Shown here piece by piece: positions 57,934 through 64,000 of a DNA stretch of 64,000 nucleotides. The stretch covers positions 57,182,023 to 57,246,022 of the forward strand of contig QCXZ01000003.1 of NCBI GenBank assembly GCA_025024175.1, written 5' to 3'. Position numbers and translations under genes: made by a program. The stretch is from Rhyzopertha dominica. Its lineage: Eukaryota > Arthropoda > Insecta > Coleoptera > Bostrichidae. The stretch's first letter is position 1; every line of letters starts with the position of its first letter. A model generated the notes under the pieces. The model was not told where the DNA came from and made no database searches. It saw only the letters and a program-made list of their open reading frames with translations.

Positions 57934-60115
57934 ACAGTTTACCAAAGACATACATTAATTAGCGTTTCATCTATTACCTATACAAGTATAATAGATGATG
58001 CTTTCTTCCTGGTTCTTCATAACAGAAAAAGATAGTTTGTAGTAGCAAATCCACCCCACAAAGTTTGATGAACTGCATAAATTTTTATAAGCTGATAGAA
58101 AAGTTAAAGACAGTGAAGTTCCAACTTAAGCATTCGTCCAAGAAAACTTATGGATTACAGTTAACATGATTATTATAAAATTACAGCAAATGTCCAGACT
58201 TCACTACACTCAGAAAATTCGAAAAATCATTGAAAAGCTTAATTAGGAAGTACTTCTTCACGCCATACATCTGGACTTGACAGAGCTTTCATTTGTTAAG
58301 TCCCGTCTGGGATATATTAATGAGATTTATCAAAGCTATTAGCTAGTGTGAACTATCAATTACCGTTTCGGAAGCTAGGTTTGTCGTTGGTCCATTTGGT
58401 TCCTCCATTATTGGCTTCGATATGCCGGTATAATTCAGTATCTTTTGATATTCGAGTTCGGATGTATGTCACGGTTCTTGCGTTTAGTCATATTGTATTC
58501 CTGTTATTTAATAACTTTCAGCGTACAATTTTCTATGCTAGTTTTCCTTTTTTACATAAGGCCATAATTTGTCTCCTTCAATATGCTCTTTTCGCGACCA
58601 GTATGTACATATTAAGCATAATGATATCGATGATCTAGCCATTTATTTGTTTGTTTAAAGATTACCGAATGGTATACCGATCACCTATTTGTAATATTTA
58701 ACGAAATTGTGGGACAATATCCATCTATTCTTGTAGGTATTAGTGTTTTTTTTTTGTTATTTTTAAGTTACCGATGTGTAATATGACTGAAGCAATTTAG
58801 AAGTCAACCGTTGTGTGTACGTTATGATGTCATTGTCATTTATAACGATCCGAAATTTTACTACCTATAAAAAAACGAAATAACTATACTTTTATTGTTT
58901 TATTATTTTATGTTTCAATAAGCAGTCGATTCAGTCCACAGTTGTTTACGATGAGATTTCGTTCCAAAAGCTTTGAAATGCACCATACAAACTTTCTGTC
59001 GAGCCTTCTATCTATCCACGCCACCTGAGCATTGGATGTGTATATTGGCGTCGTAAATGATCGATGAGCTTTCTCATATCCTTTGTGCGGGAAAGTTTGT
59101 TAGACTTAAATTTTAAAGGCAAAACCTTGTTGACTTACGGTCTCAATGGAAACATTCCAAAATAAGGAACCGTCTTTGTACCGGGAGAGTTGCCATTATT
59201 CAGTAATGTGTTGGCGGTCTGCACTTTGGAAACTTACAAAAGTTTGCAATGCATTGTTAGTATTTATGCATCGGTGACGAGGTTATCCTACGTGATTAAT
59301 ACCGCTGCAGAACTGATAGACGCATATCTATAAATTAAGGTCCAAAATTACTAGGGCTGAATCAAAGAAATGGACAGACCACAATCAAATTATATTTTTG
59401 TAACCTTCATTTCTGTAACCTACAGAAAATTGAAATTCTATTTCATTCAACATAAATACTGATTTTATTGTTATTTATGAATGTCAAAATCGGTTGTAAT
59501 TTAAAGCTTTAATGCCACCACTTCTATGGAAATGGTATTATACTAATAAGTGCACTTTTTTCACGAACATTACATTTAAAATTTTGGTATCATATAATAT
59601 AAATATAAATAAATAGCTAACCACCATCGCAGGTGTAACTCAAGACCTTATTCTAAGACCTCCTTTTAATTTCCTGTATTCCACTGGCTTTACTTTCTAT
59701 ATTCGCCACTGTGAAAAACGTTTTTGTGCCAACAATGCACACATTTACCTCTTGCCTTGACAACTAGAAACTGCTCAGAAATGCACTTAAAAATTTAATC
59801 AAAGTTGCTATCTGCTGATCAGTCTTCTAAAATTAACCCTTTTACGCGTTGGAGGTGGCCTGTAATTGTTAACTAATTGCATTGGATGGTGAACAGCTTA
59901 TTAGCCTCGTGGAGGGAGTAAAATATTAGATGTAGGTATGTTCTAGACTCATATTTAATTAACATCGTAAGTAAGCAAAACAAGGAAATCAGGAAATAAC
60001 ATAATATAGAAACCTCAAGCTTTTATCTTATAACCGCCGTATCTTAATTACAGTGACTTTTTGTTAATTGTACAGCGAGAGAGTAAGGATTAGGGGTTTC
60101 AAAATCCTTGCGTGA
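57934..60115. other. No gene seen
   Basis: AT-rich throughout. The frame at 58348-58638 (96 codons) is hydrophobic but matches nothing I know and is probably chance. Confidence 0.45.
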
Positions 60116-60118
60116 ATC

Positions 60119-60478
60119 TATACCAACCAGGGCGCCACCCAAACGCATGCAAAAAATCATTTAAATCGGCCCAGCCGTTTAGGAGGAAATAACCTAGATA
60201 CCGACTGCAGCGCCATCTGCCGGGCTGATTTGTGCATCTAAAACAATCAAGGGCGCCACCCAAACGCATACAAAAAATCATTCAAATCGGTCCAGCTATT
60301 TAGGAGGAAATAACCTAGATACCGACTGCAGCGCCATCTGCCGCGCTGATTTGTAAATCTGAACCATACGCGGCGCCACCCAAACGCAAACAAAAAAAAT
60401 CATTCAAATCGGTCCTGCCGTTTAGGAGGAATTCGGTGACATACACACGTACGCTAGAATTATATATATATATAAAGA
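60119..60478 (+). repeat. Three-unit tandem repeat, period about 121 bp, with (TA)n end
   Basis: Unit landmarks GGCGCCACCCAAACGCA start at 60131, 60252 and 60372, followed by AAATCGG(C/T)CC and TTTAGGAGGAA. The first two units share GCAGCGCCATCTGCCG. The third unit departs after TTTAGGAGGAATTC into ACATACACACGTACG and a (TA)n run ending at about 60472. Such endings are common at 3' ends of dispersed insect retroelements of RTE type, so this may be a multimer of a retroelement tail. That link is from memory of the pattern. Confidence 0.8.
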
Positions 60479-60479
60479 T

Positions 60480-62640
60480 AGTATATGACAGAAGCTTGAA
60501 AAAGTCTGTCTATGCTAGAAATGTTGTGAAGGTTCGTCTATGTGATGCAGAAAAAAATATGCAATTGTTTGTTAAGGACACGCTTACAGGATCAGGTACT
60601 GCATTTATTGAATGATCAGAAGTGGAAAGGGGATAATGTAAGGAAAGCATGAAATATTTAAAAAATGCGAAAACATAATATATCCCGTTCAAATGTGAAT
60701 GTAAAAATGATAAGGTGAAAGAACGCAAAATTTTGTTTACATTTTAATACCTCTCACATGTTTATGACTATTATTACGTTAAAAAAATAAATAAAAGAAA
60801 CTAAAATGAATGACTTATTTGGAATAGGTACACATCGTTCCGGTAATCCGAATAATATAACATCCATATATATGGCAAATTTGAAAAAAAAACATCATAA
60901 TTTTTTTGTTTCTTCGGATGATTGAAGATCTGCATAAAATTAAACTGCTTTTTGGATGTAAAAGCGGCTTCTCTCATCTTTTTTACTTTACTGGCGCTTT
61001 TGTGCACCCTACATAATACAAATAAAATATCAGATTGCCGAATTTCTTGGTGCAGCCGTTTCAAGGCGTGTAACCACGTATGCTCCTTGTTTAGAAAAAT
61101 TACCTAGTCCCCGTGGCATTCAAACGGCAAATGACTCCTATTCTCATATGTTTTAATAATTGCAAGATTCGCCACAGTTGTGCGGAAGCATTCGTTAAAA
61201 AGTTCAAATTATCGTCAGGGTGGAAAGTCGTCAACTATTGAAAAAAAAATAATCCAAAATCTTCTTGATTGTTTTCCTACATACAGAAATAACATACATC
61301 ATGAGCTTACGAACAATTTAGCCTTTATTATTCAAGGAAGGTGCGTTATGTGTGTAATTCCGATGGAGTTTTGCTTTTAGCAGGATGAGTTTTGCCATTT
61401 CCGCTACACCACGGTAAACATTCGTCCCCCTCCCGTAATACGGGGCACTGCCTGCAGACCGAAATAATCTGTGTTATTATTTATTGGTTCCATGCAGATC
61501 GGGTGGTTGTGTGCAATAAAAAGGCACAGAAATGGGCATTTTCCACCATTATCGGGCAGATTTATAGCGGGGTAGGAGCTACGTTGATCAGACTGTCGCC
61601 TCTGCACCATTACTCCGTGTTTAACGGTAATGACCCGTGGTGATCTAATGGCCCTTCACACGTGCCTATTGTGCTTTGGTCAACGTCAGCAGCATCAATC
61701 CGTATACGTACGATAGCATCACATGCTTCAATCGAAGTCGGCGGCGCCCTTCCATCCCATACCCCAAAAAGGGTGTTCTCCACAGAGTATAATTTCTATT
61801 TCTCCTTACGCAACGCATTCGATCCCGGAGCACATCTCAACCTCAACGAAGCATTGTTAAGGCGGCGGGTAGTATACGTGTTAAGGGAGTAACCGCAGGT
61901 ATTATAAAGACAGAAAACAATTTTGACATATTCTGTGGATTTCCGCTCTAAATTGATAACTAGCTGGCATTACGTAACCGCTTTGCAGGAACATATTTGC
62001 CTCCTAGCAGCAAATCTGAAAAAGTACACTTTAGTTTGTAATGAAATAGCTACCAATACAAAGGTGAAATATTAGCATCATAGCATCAACCTAAGCTAGA
62101 ATTTGTTCGAATAGCGAACCAGAAACCAATGTTTACAAACTTAAAAATGTTCCCACCGTATGTGCAATCCTAATACCAAAACACGTGCAGATTTGAAAAC
62201 TAGCTTAGAATGAACTATAATTTTCAACTTACCTTTTTGCTATTAGTTATACGCTGTATCAATGCTGACGTAGGTGTCGGCCATTTTGCTGCGATACTTC
62301 AAGGACCTCGATCCAAACAAACTTAGTTGTCACACGGTGTGTAAAAGGAGTTCAGTGTTCAAAACAAAACTTTAGGTAAATAAATATTTTTTATTGTATA
62401 TGTTTGAGTAGCCTAGATTCCTTAAAACATTTACTAAGTATTACAAACCGAAAATACATACTATGATTGAAGAACAGCCTAAAATAAGTGGTATAAAGTT
62501 GAGTGCAATTTCAAGTGAAGAGATATTGCACGCTTTGCGGCAAGAATTTATACAGTACACTATCTAAATCTATATAATATACGAGTACTTCACTGAATAT
62601 TCTATATTAATTATTTTCAAGAATGCTTTTTCATTAAATA
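60480..62640. other. No confident gene; CpG-bearing block at 61380-61890
   Basis: The outer parts are AT-rich. The block at 61380-61890 has balanced composition and contains CACACGTG-like and TTATAGCGGGG strings. Frames of 68-83 codons lack any recognised domain. A candidate regulatory element or repeat of unknown type. Confidence 0.3.
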
Positions 62641-62641
62641 G

Positions 62642-62900
62642 TGATATACCAGCCATTATTCACAGAGCGCTATGATAAGATTTGAGTTTTGTCACTGACC
62701 GCTGAATATGGGTGCAGAGGATCTCTACATGTTATCATGTATTTTGTGGACCGACGAAGCTTCTTTTAAAATATTCACTATTAATCTCGTGAAAAAAATG
62801 GATGGTTTGGTGTAACAGGAGGGAAAATGGCTGAACCTTTTTTGATGCTCCACGTAATGGCGAACGGTATTGCCAATTTCTAAAAAATGCACTTACACTT
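62642..62900 (+). pseudogene. Mariner transposase scrap (first catalytic Asp region)
   Basis: On the plus strand FEFCH, then LNMGAEDLYMLSCILWTDEASFKIF (about 62684-62775) resembles the segment of Tc1/mariner transposases around the first catalytic Asp (usually FSDEATF). It is followed by stops and no clear downstream catalytic motifs. The similarity is short, so the call is tentative. Confidence 0.45.
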
Positions 62901-64000
62901 TTATTTGAGTTATAGAGTTGAAGAGTATAGGCAACATCTGTATTTTGTAACGCTCCGTTTTGCCAATTTAAATTCCCGCTACAGATTGTTTTGTTTGTCA
63001 TTTGTATGTAGCTAGATTTCCAATATCTGTTGAAATCCGCTTTTTCGGGCGCTCTGTCCATACGAGTTTTTGCTGGTTTTTCTTGCTAGGCACTCCTACG
63101 GTGATTGAGAACATTCTGTGTGAATTTCACCCATTTCTGGGGATCATAGTCGCAATGTTGTGCTGTTTAAGGGCCAATCGTGTGTTTCCTTTACTTCTTC
63201 GTATCTTGATGCCTTTTCGATTGAGCCTGTTTCGATTTTAAACCGGATGAAAAGCACAGACACTTCCAAACAGGTCGTCGTACTACATATTTCATTTTAC
63301 AACTAGTGAAGGCGCTTAACACCTCAGTAAGTAAATACTTTATTGTTATCTCGTTGCCAAACCAGCTATTTTATGGCTTCTTACCCTTGGTTGGGTGTAC
63401 CGGACATCAGCAAACCATATAAGCGAACGTACTCTACGTCCGTGGTGAATTATTCGATAGGGATTTTTAAATTTCGAAGCTGGAAGGAATCTTTCGTGGA
63501 AATACATAAAGGCTGGAGTGATAGAGGCTATTATCATCCACCTATCCTAGAGTCGCCTACCCTTGCCAGAGGGGAAGGATCCTATGTATTTAAGGTCAGA
63601 TTTTTTCATTTAATTTGCGTGCTGACGTTGCCAGATTGTTCAGTAAATCTACGGAAGATCGCCGCTGCGTTCCCTTCACTCCTGCATTTTATTTGTGCGT
63701 TAATCTTGGAACTTTTATATTCAGCACTTTCTCTGTTAACATCTTATAGAGTGCGGGTATTACTCACCCATTCTGTAATAAATTATTAATAATACACGTA
63801 GCTTAACTTGTACATACACGTTTATCTGATAGCAAATAGTCCGTTTAGATTTTTTTATAAATGAAAAAGGGAATGATCGTTTTACTGGAGAGTTTAAAGA
63901 GTTCTTTTTATAACTGAATCGAGACCACCGTCGAACGTGCGCACCCCGCGGACGGTTATGACAATAGTTTTTTGTTCGTGCATCATATTAATTACGTTAG
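62901..64000. other. No confident gene; unexplained 148-codon frame at 63343-63789
   Basis: The frame at 63343-63789 is open for 148 codons on the plus strand, with its less AT-rich half at 63380-63600 and a hydrophobic C-terminal half (LLHFICALILELLYSALSLL). I recognise no domain. Its initiation codon in the sequence is TTG, so an ATG start would fall at 63373. It may be part of an unlisted repeat. I do not call it a gene. Confidence 0.25.

Noticed and set aside
1..64000. CRISPR arrays, rRNA, tRNA, bacterial operons
   Set aside because: Looked for and not seen. There is no regular spacer array, no tRNA-like TTCGA arm with matching stems, and no close-packed long reading frames.

Overview
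This window reads as nuclear DNA of an arthropod, most likely an insect with a large, repeat-rich genome. It is AT-rich, has no operon-like gene packing, and nearly every recognisable coding stretch is the broken remains of a transposable element. The mix (mariner DD34D, DD37D and DD41D lineages, several hAT types, piggyBac, Penelope with GIY-YIG, CR1- and Jockey-like non-LTR elements) is typical of insects. I cannot name the species. Isolated N bases show that the assembly has unresolved positions.

The only candidate host coding sequence is at the left edge: 132 codons open on the minus strand (2-397), running off the window and ending at a plausible 3' splice site. No complete host gene, tRNA or rRNA was found, so most of the window looks intergenic or like part of a large intron.

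Layout: 2569-3510 is a DD37D-type mariner with its ends visible. 5555-7902 is a decayed hAT (ZBED5/SCAND3-like) broken up by a 426-bp-period duplication. 9660-11006 is Jockey-like copy A. 13161-14345 is an old repeat split by a small hAT element (13366-14242) with a perfect 8-bp target duplication; a related copy without that element lies at 19346-19606. 14593-16610 is a full-length but dead TTF/ZMYM-type hAT with a perfect 8-bp target duplication. 17577-18640 is a piggyBac transposase relic. 20578-21334 and 35752-36577 are two opposite-oriented copies of one inverted-repeat element. 33281-34130 is a DD41D mariner abutting a CR1-like fragment at 34131-35212. 37740-38560 is a DD34D mariner relic. 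42388-43503 is Jockey-like copy B. 47137-50668 holds two copies of a roughly 220-bp repeat around a minus-strand LINE relic with an endonuclease motif. 54392-55280 is another small hAT. 56164-57925 is a hAT-like unit with a perfect 8-bp target duplication; it holds Penelope sequence, which itself holds a 392-bp insert flanked by a 17-bp duplication. 60119-60478 is a three-unit tandem repeat. 62642-62900 is a mariner scrap.

Between these lie long AT-rich stretches and several CpG-richer blocks without reading frames (about 16740-17230, 22560-23180, 26880-27560, 28140-28430, 31830-32700, 37230-37560, 40700-42260, 46840-47130, 51840-52030, 61380-61890). These blocks look different from the surrounding transposon debris and are the best candidates for host regulatory DNA, but that is inference.
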